A stretch of 64,000 nt of DNA from Peromyscus leucopus. Taxonomy: Eukaryota > Chordata > Mammalia > Rodentia > Cricetidae. Within the stretch, counting starts at the first letter, position 1. Each line of letters opens with the position of its first letter. A program made the position numbers and the translations under genes. The stretch covers positions 2,093,501-2,157,500 of the forward strand of contig NC_051069.1 in NCBI RefSeq assembly GCF_004664715.2. The letters run 5' to 3'. Under the pieces are notes generated by a model that was not told where the DNA came from, searched no databases, and was given only the letters and a program-made list of their open reading frames with translations. Positions 42,151 to 52,413 of the stretch are shown piece by piece.

Positions 42151-42595
42151 GCCATGAAGCCGGGTGGGGCCACCTCTGGGCTGGTGGTCCTGGGTTCTAT
42201 AAGAAAGCAAGCTGATGCCGGGCAGTGGTGGTACATGCCTTTAATCCCCGCACTCGGGAGGCAGAGCCAGGCGGATCTCTGTGAGTTCGAGGCCAACCTG
42301 GGCTACCAAGTGAGTTCCAGGAAAGGCGCAAAGCTACACAGAGAAACCCTGTCTCGAAAAATCAAAATAAAAAAAGAAAGAAAGCTGAGCAAGCCAGGGG
42401 GAACAAGCCAGTAAGCAGCATCTCTCCACAGCTTCTGCATCAGCTCCTGCTTCCAGGTTCCTGCCTTCTTTGAGTTCCTGTCCTGACCTCCTTTGCTGAT
42501 GAACAGTGCTTTGGAAGTGTAAGCCAAATAAACCCTCTCCTCCCCAAGTTGCTTTGGTCATGGTGTTTCATCACAGCAATAGTAACCCTAAGTGT
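42151..42595 (+). mobile_element. MaLR-type LTR 3' portion, split by B1
   Basis: 'ctggtggtcctgggttctat', then after the B1 'cttctgcatcagctcctgct', 'ggaagtgtaagccaaataaa' (poly-A signal) and 'ttggtcatggtgtttcatca'. The common rodent MaLR LTR order. Confidence 0.7.
42216..42373 (+). mobile_element. Young B1 SINE nested in LTR
   Basis: Full-length B1. Flanks aagaaagcaagctga (42201-42215) and aagaaagaaagctga (42374-42388) form a duplication with one mismatch. Confidence 0.94.
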
Positions 42596-42639
42596 CATTG
42601 ATGGGATAGATAATTTTCTCGAATCAATTCTTTTTTCTT

Positions 42640-42930
42640 TTTCTATGTATATATGTGGGGTGGGGTGGGGTGGGGGTGGTCAATTACAGGCTAAAGATCA
42701 ATGCTCAGGTGTCTTCTTCAGTCTCTCTCCACCTTATTTTTCTGACAGGCTTTCTCACTGAAGTTGGAGCTCACTGATTGGCCAGAATGGCTAGCCAGGG
42801 AGCCACAGGGATCCTACCAGTGCTGAGATTACAGATATGCACTGACCACCTTCTCAGGGGGCACTGGGGACCCAAATTCAGATCCTCATGTTTGTATGGC
42901 AAGCAGTTTACTGACTGATTCATCTCCTGA
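42640..42930 (-). mobile_element. B3-like composite SINE
   Basis: 'tcaggtgtcttcttcagtct', 'ttggagctcactgattggcc', then 'ctgattcatctcctgaa' as the reversed head. Confidence 0.5.
42657..42676 (+). other. Strong G-quadruplex motif
   Basis: Four G-runs (G4, G4, G4, G5) separated by single T. Confidence 0.85.
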
Positions 42931-43129
42931 ATCCTCTGAACAAGTACGTGTTTCACCAGGGCATCCCCGATTCGGCCCCACTGGAGTGCACAGCCTGTCA
43001 GGAGCCCGCTGGCCGCCCAGCAGCCCACAGCCCAGGAGCCTGGTGCTCAGGAGCCACTTAGCTTCTCTGGTTTTCCCCTGCTCGCTTTCTGTTTAATGGA
43101 AGCAAAGGTCACTTACTTTAAAGCCTCCT

Positions 43130-43510
43130 TTTTTTTCCAATATAAATATTTAATGCAAAAAATATTTAATGCTATAGTTTTCTCTGAGAACACTGCTTTA
43201 ATGGCATTCCCAAATTTTTAATAGTTGTGGTTTTATCTTTATTCAGTTAAAAATACTTTTTCTGATCTTCCTTGGCCCAGGTATTTGAAAGTGTTGTTTT
43301 TATTAGCTTCCAGGTATTTGTAGGGGAGTTTTCAAATACTTTTCTGTTATCTAATTTAATCCTTTTTCCCCATGATTTCATTTGTTCTTAGATTTATAAG
43401 CATTTGCTTTATGGGTCAGAGTATAATATAATCTGGTAAATGTACAATGCTGCCTTGGTGAAAATGTGTTGTTACTGGATATAAGTCAGGTTGATTAGTA
43501 CTGTCAACTT
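43130..43510 (-). mobile_element. Ancient L1, ORF2 antisense
   Basis: 'gagaacactgctttaatggc', 'ttccaggtatttgtagggga' and 'gtcagagtataatataatct' match reversed L1 ORF2. The element probably continues right of the U6 pseudogene (to about 44015). Confidence 0.65.
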
Positions 43511-43559
43511 TTTCTGTTTTGTTTTGTTTTGTTTATTTGTTCTTGTTGTGGATTGTTGT

Positions 43560-43706
43560 TGTTTTTCAAACAGGTTTTTTCTTTTTAGTCCTGACTGTCT
43601 GTCCAGGAACGCGATTTGTAGACCAGGCTGGCTTGGAACTCACAGAGATCTGCATGCTCCTGCCTTCCAAGTGCTGAGATTAAAGGTGTGCGCCACCACC
43701 ACCGGG
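43560..43706 (-). mobile_element. B1 SINE
   Basis: 'gtcctgactgtctgtccagg' to 'gccaccaccaccgggc'. Confidence 0.82.
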
Positions 43707-43722
43707 CTTGTTTTTTGTTGTT

Positions 43723-43921
43723 AAATATGGAATGCTTCCTGAACTTTTGTGTCACCCTTTCACAGGGCCATGCTAATCTTCTCCATATTGTTCCAATTTT
43801 TTTTTTTCAGAGCTGAGGACCGAACCCAGGGCCTTGCGCTTGCTAGGCAAGCGCTCTACCACTGAGCTAAACCCCCAACCCCTGGATCCAATTTTAACAG
43901 ACGTGCTGCCAAAGCAAGCAC
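43723..43921 (-). pseudogene. U6 snRNA pseudogene, interrupted by an ID element
   Basis: Read on the minus strand, the 5' end 'gtgcttgctttggcagcacg' begins at 43921, then 'ttaaaattgga', and after the insertion 'ggagaagattagcatggccc' to 'ggaagcattccatattt' at 43723. Without the insert it is about 104 nt against 107 for U6, nearly full length, with scattered substitutions. The spliceosomal parent assembles with U4/U5. This copy is disrupted and lies in L1 DNA without an obvious Pol III promoter, so it is a dead retrocopy. Confidence 0.95.
43801..43886 (-). mobile_element. ID SINE inserted in U6 pseudogene
   Basis: Reversed ID: 'gctgaggaccgaacccaggg', 'ccttgcgcttgctaggcaag' and 'actgagctaaacccccaacc'. 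The U6 sequence tccaatttt is duplicated at 43792-43800 and 43887-43895. Confidence 0.96.
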
Positions 43922-44021
43922 AACTGTATGGGTTCAATTATTTTGTCAATTATTGGTAGCCGAGCTTAAGTCACTAATGGTACTTATTTGTACATTTCTA
44001 ATTTAAATTTTGTTGTTTTGC

Positions 44022-44160
44022 TAGGTATGGGGGCACATGCCTTTAATCTCAGCATTTGGGAGGTAGAAAAAGGCAGGCCCATCTGTGAATTCAAGGCCAG
44101 CCTGGTCTATATAGAGAGTTTCAGACCAGCCAAGGATACCAGGTGAGATCCTGCCTAAAA
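44022..44160 (+). mobile_element. B1 SINE
   Basis: 'gctaggtatgggggcacatg' to 'gtgagatcctgcctaaaat'. Confidence 0.85.
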
Positions 44161-44181
44161 TAATGATAACAACAGTAATAA

Positions 44182-44370
44182 AACCTGGCGAAACTGCTCA
44201 ACAGTTAAGAAGAGCACTGGCTGCTCTTGCCGTGGTCCCGGGTTTGTTTCCTAGCACCTCATGGCAGATCACAATCATCTGTCATTCTAGTTCCATGGGA
44301 TCTAAAACCCTCTTTTGATCTCCGTGGGCACCAGGTACATATTAAAGATAAATAAATAAATCTAAAAACT
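44182..44370 (+). mobile_element. B2 SINE
   Basis: 'cagttaagaagagcactggc', 'gatctaaaaccctcttttga' and an (AAAT)n tail. Confidence 0.85.
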
Positions 44371-45325
44371 AAAGCATAAGCTGAAACTTTGGACTTAAGA
44401 ATTGAATGACACATAGATAGAAATCTGATTGTTTGTTTCTTTGGGCTTGGAGTTCCCATGAAATAATAGGGTGGAGATATAGAATAGGTAGTTGAACAGA
44501 TACATCTGGTGTTCAAAGAAAGATGAAGACAAAGATATAAAACTGAGATATCAGCACACGTGTAAAGCTGCATACATAATTCCTTAGGAAAAGTCCATAC
44601 CGGCAGAACATCTGGGCTAGATAATTGGCACTTGCCATCCCACTGCAGATTACTAAAGAGATTTAAAAATCATGAAACATCTTGTAATTTTGTAGGAATT
44701 AGAAGCAAGACATGAGTTAGAACTGGGGCCCAGAGTGAGCCATTTGGAAGCAGGTTTTTCCTGTATTCTGCACAGACCCTGTAGAGATAAATGAGTCACG
44801 AAATTGCTTATAGAAGCCTTCCCGGGCTGCAGGAATGAAGGCTAGAATACAAGTAGCACTCCAAGGATGGTGATCCACACCAGGTTTTGTATAAGGGTAT
44901 AGAGAGCTGTATTCTGAGAGGGAGGGTGTGGACCACAGTCCTCCAGGCCAGGAGGTGATGGGAACCACACACCTCTGTCCGGCACTGTTTACTACCTTGA
45001 GCACTTGGCAGATATGACCAGAATCCTTTGAGGAGGAAGTTAGCATCAGGTGATGTCTGTAAAAATCACTTCAAGCTCAACAGCTTGGACTCAGGAAAAG
45101 AGACACACAGAGAGGAGAAGTCACGAGTCCGAACCATCAGGAAAAAGAAGTGACAGGACACTCCAGAACCTGGAATTCCCAGACACAGACTTGGAAAAAC
45201 AAGATGATTACTGTGTTTAGGGAACAAAAAAGGCTGAAAACTTTAGCAAGAAGAAATGAAATATGTTTTTAAAACAACAACACAGCATATTTGCCACACA
45301 AAAGATTCTAGAAATCAAGAATTCT
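44371..45325. other. Intergenic stretch; possible L1/HAL1-like debris
   Basis: 45140-45320 ('caggacactccagaacctgg', 'acagacttggaaaaacaaga') vaguely resembles L1/HAL1 ORF1. A 109-codon frame on the minus strand (45046-44717) has no family resemblance. Confidence 0.3.
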
Positions 45326-45327
45326 TT

Positions 45328-45497
45328 TTTTTTTTTTTTTTTTTTTTGGTTTTTCGAGACAGGGTTTCTCTGTGTAGCTTTGCGCCTTTCCTGAAACTCA
45401 CTTGGTAGCCCAGGCTGGCCTCGAACTCACAGAGATCCGCCTGGCTCTGCCTCCCGAGTGCTGGGATTAAAGGCGTGTGCCACCACCGCCCTGCTAA
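45328..45497 (-). mobile_element. Young B1 SINE
   Basis: T22 tail, then 'gtagctttgcgcctttcctg' to 'gccaccaccgccctgct'. Confidence 0.95.
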
Positions 45498-45869
45498 TAC
45501 CAATTTTTTAATGGCATTAGTTGATTAATCCCCAACCAAAGAGAATGAAATGAGTTCCAGAATGAAGCAAAAAGTAATTTAAAAATTAAAATAATGAATG
45601 TAGATACCAGGAAGTGATATATATATCCCATAAAGCAGACCCATAAAGCAGAATAAAAGCTGTATTAGACACAAGAAGGCACAGTCAGTTTCATTGAGGT
45701 TCTAGGGGAAGAAAGAGAAGAAGGATTGGTTTTAGAAAGATGATGTCTAGTAGCCCATTGACTTAGGAAACTCTACAGAGCCAAAGAAGAATCAATAAAA
45801 ATAAATACTCAAGTCCACATTAGAATAGAACTTTAGTGAATCAAGATGGGCTCAATGTATCCACAAAAA
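45498..45869. other. Intergenic stretch, unassigned
   Basis: A-rich on the plus strand; may continue the L1/HAL1-like debris left of the B1. Confidence 0.35.
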
Positions 45870-45921
<52 letters not shown>

Positions 45922-45937
45922 AAAGAAAAGAAAAAGA
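45870..45937. repeat. (AAAG)n microsatellite
   Basis: About 14 AAAG units degenerating to AAAAG. Confidence 0.95.
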
Positions 45938-46108
45938 AAAACTGTTTAACGCACTACCATTGAGCTGACCGCTGACCTCAAGGACAGAAGACAACAGGCT
46001 TCAAGAAAAATAAAAGATCTAGATTGCCAATAGATAACTACTTAAAGGATGTCCTGTAGGGTGTTCACCATGCAGAGAAGAAAATAATCTTGCAGGAAAA
46101 AAAAATCT

Positions 46109-46218
46109 GGGGTTGAGGATTTAGCTCAGTGGTAGAGCGCTTGCCTAGTAAGCACAAGGTCCTGGGTTCGGTCCTCAGCTCTGGAGAAAAAAAAGAAAGA
46201 AAGAAAAAGAAAAAAAAA
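46109..46218 (+). mobile_element. ID SINE, near consensus
   Basis: 'ggggttgaggatttagctca', 'gtggtagagcgcttgcctag' and 'ctgggttcggtcctcagctc', then an A/G tail. The internal Pol III A and B boxes look intact. This and 43801-43886 are the best ID copies. Confidence 0.93.
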
Positions 46219-46410
46219 TCAGGTGAGCCACTGAGGTGGCTAAGAGAGTAAGGTCCTTGTTATGCAAGCCTGGCGACCTAAGTTTAATCCCTGGAAACTA
46301 CGGAACTGTAGAAGGAGAGAACTGACACCCAAGTTGTCCTTTGGTCCACATGCCAAATGTGGCACATGCACCAGCTCCCATTATGCACACAAAAAATACA
46401 CAATTTTATT
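46219..46410 (+). mobile_element. B3 SINE
   Basis: 'gccactgaggtggctaagag', 'gcctggcgacctaagtttaa' and 'gagaactgacacccaagttg'. Confidence 0.8.
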
Positions 46411-46413
46411 TGT

Positions 46414-46562
46414 GGGGTGTGGTGGCGCATACCTTTAAGCCCAGCACTCAGGAGGCAGAGGCAGGGGGATCTCTGTGAGTTCAAGGCCAGCCTGGGCTAC
46501 AAAGAGAGTTTCAGGACAGTGGAGTTGTTACACAAAGAAACCCTGTCTTGAAAAACAAACAA
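46414..46562 (+). mobile_element. B1 SINE
   Basis: 'gtggggtgtggtggcgcata' to 'aaccctgtcttgaaaaac'. Confidence 0.9.
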
Positions 46563-46584
46563 ACCCCCAAACAATAACAAAAAA

Positions 46585-46742
46585 GCCGGGCGGTGGCACA
46601 TGCCTTTAATCCCAGCACTCGGAAGGCAGAGGCAGGCGGATCTCTGTGAGTTCGAGGCCAGCCTGGTCTACAAAGTGAGTTTCAGGGAAGGTGCAAAGCT
46701 ACACAGGGAAACCCTGTCTCGAAAAAACCAAAAAAATAAACA
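46585..46742 (+). mobile_element. B1 SINE
   Basis: 'gccgggcggtggcacatgcc' to 'accctgtctcgaaaaaacc' with an A/C tail; head shortened by one repeat of ggtggc. Confidence 0.93.
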
Positions 46743-46798
46743 ACAAAACAAACAAACAAACAAAAAACCAAAAAAGGTTCTATCTGTTCATTTGTTTG

Positions 46799-46938
46799 TT
46801 TATTTACTTATTTAGATAGGGCCTCTCTAAATGACCCAGAGCTCACTATGTAGACCAGGCTGGCCTCAAACTCATGCTGATCTGCCTGTCTCTGCCACCC
46901 TAGTGTTGATATTAAAGGCAGATACCACCACACCTGAC
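46799..46938 (-). mobile_element. B1 SINE, diverged
   Basis: 'actatgtagaccaggctggc' and 'accaccacacctgact' in reversed order. Confidence 0.75.
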
Positions 46939-47023
46939 TATAAACATTTTTTAGAATAAAGATAGAAACTAAACAAGGGGGAAATTAGGTGTAGAAAGCA
47001 ATGGAGCTCAAAGAAATATTTAC

Positions 47024-47140
47024 AGCTGAGCCTGGTGGCCCAGTCTTATCATCTCAGCCACTCAGGAAGCTGAAGCAGGAGGATGGTAAATTCAAAGCTT
47101 GCCTAGGCTATAGAGCAAGGTTGAAGCAAGTCTGGCTAAT
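47024..47140 (+). mobile_element. PB1-like SINE
   Basis: 'gcctggtggcccagtcttat' and 'gccactcaggaagctgaagc'. Old. Confidence 0.5.
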
Positions 47141-47235
47141 TTAAAGAGTCTCAAGAAGCAGGGGGATGGAGAGGAATACTGTATACGAATAGATCTAAAT
47201 AATAGATTGTTGATTTTTGTTGTTTGTTTGTTTTT

Positions 47236-47373
47236 GTTTTGTTGTTGTTTCGAGACAGGGTTTCTCTGTGTAGTTTTGGTGCCTGTCCTGGATCTTGCTC
47301 AGTAGACTAGGCTGGCCTCGAACTCACAGAGATCCTTTTGGCTCTGCCTCCGTAGTGCTGGGATTAAAGGCGT

Positions 47374-47411
<38 letters not shown>

Positions 47412-47438
47412 TCCACCACCACCACCACCACCCGGCCT
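47236..47438 (-). mobile_element. B1 SINE with (GCC)n(CCA)n head expansion
   Basis: Reversed B1 of the 'ttttggtgcctgtcctggat' type. Its 5' head is a GCC array (47375-47411) followed by CCA (47413-47431) before the terminal cccggcc. Confidence 0.93.
47375..47431. repeat. (GCC)12(CCA)6 trinucleotide array
   Basis: Equivalent to CGG and TGG repeats on the B1 sense strand. Confidence 0.95.
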
Positions 47439-47519
47439 AGATTATTAATTATGAAATCATATTGATTATGAAAATAGGATTATGCAAAGCAGTATACTCT
47501 TGAGAGCTAAAAGGTTTTT

Positions 47520-47699
47520 TTTAAGATTTATTTATTTATTATGCATATAATGTTTTCTCTGCATGTATGTCTGCAGGCCAGAAGAGGGCACCAGATATCA
47601 TTACAGATGGTTGTGAGCCACCATGTGGTTGCTGGGAATTGAACTCAGGACCTCTGGAAGAGAAGTCAGTGTTCTTAACCTGAGCCATTTCTCCAGCCC
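47520..47699 (-). mobile_element. B2 SINE, short form
   Basis: 'aagatttatttatttattat', 'tacagatggttgtgagccac' and 'gagccatttctccagccc'. Same subfamily as 48209 and 52414. Confidence 0.93.
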
Positions 47700-47831
47700 A
47701 AGAGCTAAAAGTTATAGAATTATAGCAGATGATAAAACTGAGAATGTTGAGTAATATATGTAGTAAATGCTGGTAAGTCACTTATAGATTTTTGTCCAGG
47801 AATCTAAAGATAACAATATCAGGGTTATTAT

Positions 47832-48003
47832 TTTTATGTTTTAGATTTATTTTATTTTACATGTAGGAGTGTTTATACCTGTGTGTGTGTTTATGTATGT
47901 ACACCACATGCATGCAGTGTCCAAGGATGCCAGAAAAGGGCCTCAGATGTGGGTGTTGGGAATTGAACCTGGGTCTGAACTGCTGAAACCTTCTTTCCAA
48001 CCC
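47832..48003 (-). mobile_element. B2/B3 SINE, internally deleted
   Basis: 'tgcagtgtccaaggatgcca', 'gtgttgggaattgaacctgg' and 'ttctttccaacccc'. Confidence 0.7.
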
Positions 48004-48021
48004 CACATTATCAGGTTTTAA

Positions 48022-48190
48022 CCCCCCCCCCCCACTACCACCACCACCGAGACAGGATTTCTCCCTGTAGCCCTGGCTGTCCTGGAATTTGGAACTTGCT
48101 CTGTAGACCAGGCTGGTCTTCAACTCAGAGATCCACCTGCCTCTGCCTCCTGAGTGTTGGGAAAAAAGGTGTTCGCCACCAACCACCCAG
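48022..48190 (-). mobile_element. B1 SINE with C12 (G12) tail
   Basis: Reversed B1 'gagacaggatttctccctgt' to 'ccaaccacccagc'. In place of a T-run, its 3' end shows ccaccaccacc preceded by twelve C (48022-48033). Confidence 0.88.
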
Positions 48191-48208
48191 CAGCTTTTGA
48201 TTTTTTAA

Positions 48209-48391
48209 AAAAAGATTTATTTATTTATTATGTATGTAATGTTCCGCCTGTATGTATGTCTACAGGCCAGAAGAGGGCACCATATCTCATTACAGATGGT
48301 TGTGAGCCACCACATGGTTGCTGGGAATTGAACTCAGGACCTCTGGAAGAGCAGTCAGTGCTCTTAACCTCTGAGCCATCTCTCCAGCCCA
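48209..48391 (-). mobile_element. B2 SINE, short form
   Basis: 'aagatttatttatttattat' to 'gagccatctctccagccc', close to the copies at 47520 and 52414. Confidence 0.95.
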
Positions 48392-48547
48392 GGTTTTGAT
48401 TTTTTAAAAAAGAATTATGATCATTTCTAAGGTACTCACTAAAAACCGAAAACAACCCCTCCCCCCCAAAAAAAAATCAGTGTGAATACGATAGACACTA
48501 CTTCACCTCCCCACTTATGACTATTATCAAACAGATGAGCCGTGAAC

Positions 48548-48640
48548 TCAGCTGGTTGGGAGGCTGACACAGGACCATGTGAGCCCACATGCTCAAGGCC
48601 AGATTGGAAAACAGAGAGCCTGTCTCTAAAAACAAACCAA
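48548..48640 (+). mobile_element. Old B1-related SINE
   Basis: 'gttgggaggctgacacagga' and 'gagcctgtctctaaaaacaa'. Confidence 0.5.
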
Positions 48641-48885
48641 AACAGTAACAAGTGTTGGTGTGGAAGATACTGTAGCACTCTTAATATTGTTGCTTGGGAA
48701 TGTAAAATTGTGTGGCTGCCATGAAACACAGTTTGACAATTCTTCACAAAGCTAATCACAGAGTGACCATTTGACCCAGCAAATGCCCCTCCTAGGTATA
48801 TACACTGAAGGACCTGGAGCAAGGATTCAACAGACCTGTCCATAAATGCTTACAGCAGCATTATTTGTAGTGGACAAAAGATCTC
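48641..48885 (+). mobile_element. Ancient L1 3'-end fragment
   Basis: 'acaagtgttggtgtggaaga', 'ttgggaatgtaaaattgtgt', 'cctaggtatatacactgaag' and 'cagcagcattatttgtagtg' match successive L1 ORF2-end landmarks. Confidence 0.85.
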
Positions 48886-49037
48886 TTAGCAGGTAACTGA
48901 GTATGTTAAAATTTTGAACTCTTCTGTATTTCGGGACTTTAAGTATTTTTCTCATCATTTCTTCCTTCGCTTTCTTTCTTTAAGAAACCCCTATTAGAGA
49001 TATTTCGTCTCTAGGCTGCACCTTTTCTTTCCTGTTG

Positions 49038-49041
49038 ATTT

Positions 49042-49089
<48 letters not shown>

Positions 49090-49104
49090 TTCTTTCTTTC
49101 TTTT
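49038..49104. repeat. (TTTC)n microsatellite
   Basis: About 16 TTTC units with one slip near the end. Confidence 0.95.
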
Positions 49105-49245
49105 TCTTAACATCTTGAGTTTCTTGTTTTTATCTTTCAGTCCTTGTACTGAATTTTAATCTCTGAAATCATAATTTCAATTCTTAAATGCTTCACCTTG
49201 ATTTTTTTCCATGACTTTTTGTTCCTCTTCTAAGACTGCAGTGTT

Positions 49246-49455
49246 GGGCCAAGAGATGACTCAGCTGCTAAGAGCTCTGATTGCTCTTCTGGAGGATCCA
49301 GGTTCAATTCCCAGCACCAACCGATGGCTCACAACTGGCTGTAACTCCAGAGGATCCAACACCCCTTTTCTGGCCTCTGTGGACACTGCGCACATGTGAT
49401 GCACAGACGTACATGCAGGCAAAATACTAATGCGCATACAATTTTTTAAAGCTTC
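49246..49455 (+). mobile_element. B2 SINE
   Basis: 'gccaagagatgactcagctg', 'ggttcaattcccagcaccaa' and 'atccaacaccccttttctgg'. Confidence 0.85.
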
Positions 49456-49613
49456 AAAAAATTTTAAAGACTGCTGCATTTTAAATGTCTGAGTATATTA
49501 GAGAATTTAAAATATTTTCCTAATATTTGTTGACATACCTCCACCCTCTTAGTCATTCAAAAATATTTACCTGTTTCTCTTTCATGTTACAACCTTCTCA
49601 TAAAACTGGCATT

Positions 49614-49805
49614 TCGCCGGGCAGTGGTGGCACATGCCTTTAGTCCCAACACTCAGGAGGCAGAGGCAGGCAGATATCTGTGAGTTTGAGGCCAGCCTGG
49701 TCTACAGAGTGAGATCCAGGACAGGCACCAAAACTACACAGAGAAACCCTGTCTCAAAAAAAAAAAAAAAAAAAAAAAAATCAAACAAAAAACAAAACAA
49801 ACAAA
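49614..49805 (+). mobile_element. Young B1 SINE
   Basis: 'gccgggcagtggtggcacat' to a 24-A tail and (caaa)n. Confidence 0.94.
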
Positions 49806-50448
49806 AACTGGCATTTCTTAGTGGTCAATAAATATTTACAAATGTTGTAGTTTAAAAACCACACCTGAAGTCTGCACAAATGGGTGCCACCTGCTGCTAG
49901 GCAGGTGGGGCCCCTGACCATTAGAATGTGAAGTATTTGTCACAGCTTGTCACACCAGCTGTTCTGGTTCTCCACCCGTTTCTCTGCTCAACTCCCTGCC
50001 CCTTATTTAAAGGCCCAGGTGCCCTATTCTTCACGTGTGGTCAAGAGACAAGTGGAGAGGTCTGGCCTTGCCACAGAAAGACTCACAGTTGCTCTCTTCC
50101 ACTACCATTCCTGTCTTGTGCTTTGGGCTGTTGTCTTGCTCTTGGCCCGAGTCCCTGTCCTCTCAGATCCAGCAAGGCATACAGCTCCCAGCCCTCTCTG
50201 GCAGGAATCTGTGCTGTTCTGTTGCCTCTCCACTGTGCCACAGGACTCACCAGTTCTCTGACTGCCCTTCCAGACATTGGAGAGGACTGGATGGCTAATG
50301 GCCTGGTCCCATTTTCTTGTGTTAGGTTGGTACCTTTTTAATTCCTTCGTCAGGGTGACGTTGGGTATGATAAACACATGTGGACAGTCTTCTGTCTTTT
50401 ACTGAAAGGAGAGATTAAGTTAAAGAATATTTGCTGCATGATGATGTA
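49806..50448. other. GC-richer intergenic block open in several frames
   Basis: Three overlapping plus-strand frames of 87-137 codons lie at 49928-50341. None resembles a known family, and multi-frame openness argues against coding. 'cccttatttaaaggccc' (50002-50018) could be an LTR TATA region, but no LTR ends were found. Confidence 0.35.
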
Positions 50449-50449
50449 C

Positions 50450-50612
50450 ATTTTTTAAATGTTCACAGGGGAAACCATACCATGCATGTGAAGGAAGTCA
50501 GAGGACAACGTTTAGGAATTGGTTCTTGCCTTCCACCATGTGGGTTCAGGGGCTTGAATTCAGGTCATCAGTTTGGGAGTTGAACACCTGTGAGTCATCT
50601 CACAGGCCCTGA
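50450..50612 (-). mobile_element. B3 SINE
   Basis: 'gcctt ccaccatgtgggtt'-type core at 50528-50546, then 'gagtcatctcacaggccct'. Confidence 0.7.
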
Positions 50613-51033
50613 GGTGCACATTTTTGAGAAAATCAATACCTCACATTCTTCAAAATGAACTGGTTGTTAGGATGCTTCCGGAATGCTGCTTCAGTAGATG
50701 GCACCATTTCCCAGTTCAACACTCTCCCACATTGGAGACCATAAGCTGTACTAACCTGTATAATTGAAATGAATAGGTTTCAGAGTTTGACATTATCAAC
50801 ATTAATCAATTGACTAAACCTTAACTAAGATCTCAAATCAATTAAAATCTCTAAATCATTTCAAGTTTCTGAAGCATTAGCATAATGGTGACTTGTGCTC
50901 TGTGGGCTGGCGGTTCACTGACAGAACACTCCCCAAGCCTGCATTAAGATCCTGGGGCGCCTGTGTTGGATCTCCAGCCCCTCAAAACATATTACCAGCA
51001 GCACTCAGTGCTGGAGGCATTCAGATCCAAGCG
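50613..51033. other. Intergenic stretch, unassigned
   Basis: A possible worn tRNA-derived piece lies at 50905-50990 ('gatctccagcccctc'); the rest is unrecognised. Confidence 0.35.
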
Positions 51034-51044
51034 GTTAAGTAGTT

Positions 51045-51203
51045 TTTGTTGTTGGGGGTTTTGAGACAGGGTTTCTCTATGTAATAGTCCTGGCTGTCCT
51101 GGAACTCACTCTGTAGACCAGACTGGCCTCGAACTCACAGAGATTTGCCTGCCTCTACCTCCAGAGTGCTGGGATTAAAAGCATGCACCACCTCTGCACT
51201 GCT
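51045..51203 (-). mobile_element. B1 SINE
   Basis: Reversed B1 flanked by gttaagtagtt (51034-51044 and 51204-51214). Confidence 0.94.
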
Positions 51204-51236
51204 GTTAAGTAGTTCTTAAATCCCTTTTGAGGGGTC

Positions 51237-51410
51237 TTGGGGAGCTGACTCAATGGTTCAGAGTGTATACTAGTCTTGCAGCGAATCTGAATGCAGTATC
51301 CAGCACCCATGTGGGGTGGTTCATAACCACCTGTTATTCCAGCTCTGGGGACATTTGATGCCTCTGGCTTCCATGAGCACTGCACACACAGAAATCCTTT
51401 TTGAAAAAAT
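51237..51410 (+). mobile_element. B2-type SINE, diverged
   Basis: 'cttggggagctgactcaatg', 'gtatccagcacccatgtggg' and 'gcctctggcttccatgagca'. Confidence 0.7.
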
Positions 51411-52149
51411 CCCCTTTTAGTACATGGACATTACATTTCACTCATCTTTCTCCTTTGTCCTATCGTCCCAAGTCAGTCAAGATGTACTTTATATAATTAA
51501 ATCAATACTAAGGCTGTAACTTTTAATGTTTTTGGAAAACTTTACCTTATCTATGAATAATAACAAGAAAATGCATAGAGGCATCTTTACTTCTTGTTCT
51601 GAATTTTAAAAAAATTAACCAGTATGTAAATCACCTGTGAAATTATAATCATCACAGGGAACATATAAACCTGACTAGTAAACATGAACTGTTAGAACTC
51701 CGAGGGCCTTATTTTTCAGTAATCAGAAACTTTCTTCTAGCGAGCAGAGGTGAACACTTCAGAAATTATGGATTTCCGAAACAGCATTGCAGAGCATGGA
51801 AAAGCACATAAAGCAGCCTAAAGTCAAAGGTCAGAGGGAAGCCCAGGTTGCCTTTGACTGACTGTAGGTAAGGCACAGGGGTGGACAGACTAAACCACCT
51901 CTGAAAATGGTGTTCAGTCAGCTAAGGCTCTTCAGTCAATTCTAGGCAGTTACCAGTCATGGGGTGCTGGCTATCTCTTTTATCTTTCCACAGCTTTCCT
52001 TAAAAATACTTTCCTGGAACCAGCTGGCCTCATTTGTGCATAGAACTTGTCTTAAAAACCAGAAATGTCTGAGGCGGCATGGACTTTCAAGTGTTTGTCT
52101 TCAAAGTTCCAGCCAGGCTTTTTGTCTGAAGCATGAGTGGGATGGGTGG
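51411..52149. other. Intergenic stretch, unassigned
   Basis: No gene, SINE or LINE landmark recognised; one of the longer repeat-poor pieces. Confidence 0.45.
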
Positions 52150-52252
52150 GTGAGACAGGGTCTCTCTGTGCAGTCCAGGCTGGCCTTGATCAGGATCTTC
52201 CTGCTCCTATATCTTGACTGCTGGGGTCACAAATGTGTGTCACCATGTGCAA
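52150..52252 (-). mobile_element. Old B1 SINE
   Basis: 'gagacagggtctctctgtgc', 'agtccaggctggccttgatc' and 'tcaccatgtgcaact'. Confidence 0.7.
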
Positions 52253-52413
52253 CTAAAATTTCACGTATTCTGTATCACTTCATTAGATCAGTTTGTGACG
52301 TTAGTTTTTCAGATGCCAAGCCACACAGTATTAGTTACTAATGATTCAAAATATCTTGAAGGCCATACATAGTCAATGCAACTAGAGAAACCTAAACTAT
52401 AGTAAGTATTCTT

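Noticed and set aside
44717..45046. 109-codon minus-strand frame
   Set aside because: No similarity recognised and no supporting signals.
46109..46183. tRNA-Ala-like gene
   Set aside because: It is an ID SINE: tRNA-like boxes but no cloverleaf 3' half, followed by an A-rich tail.
49928..50341. 137-codon frame with two other overlapping frames
   Set aside because: Several frames and both strands are open together, no family resemblance, no splice or promoter context; GC-driven.
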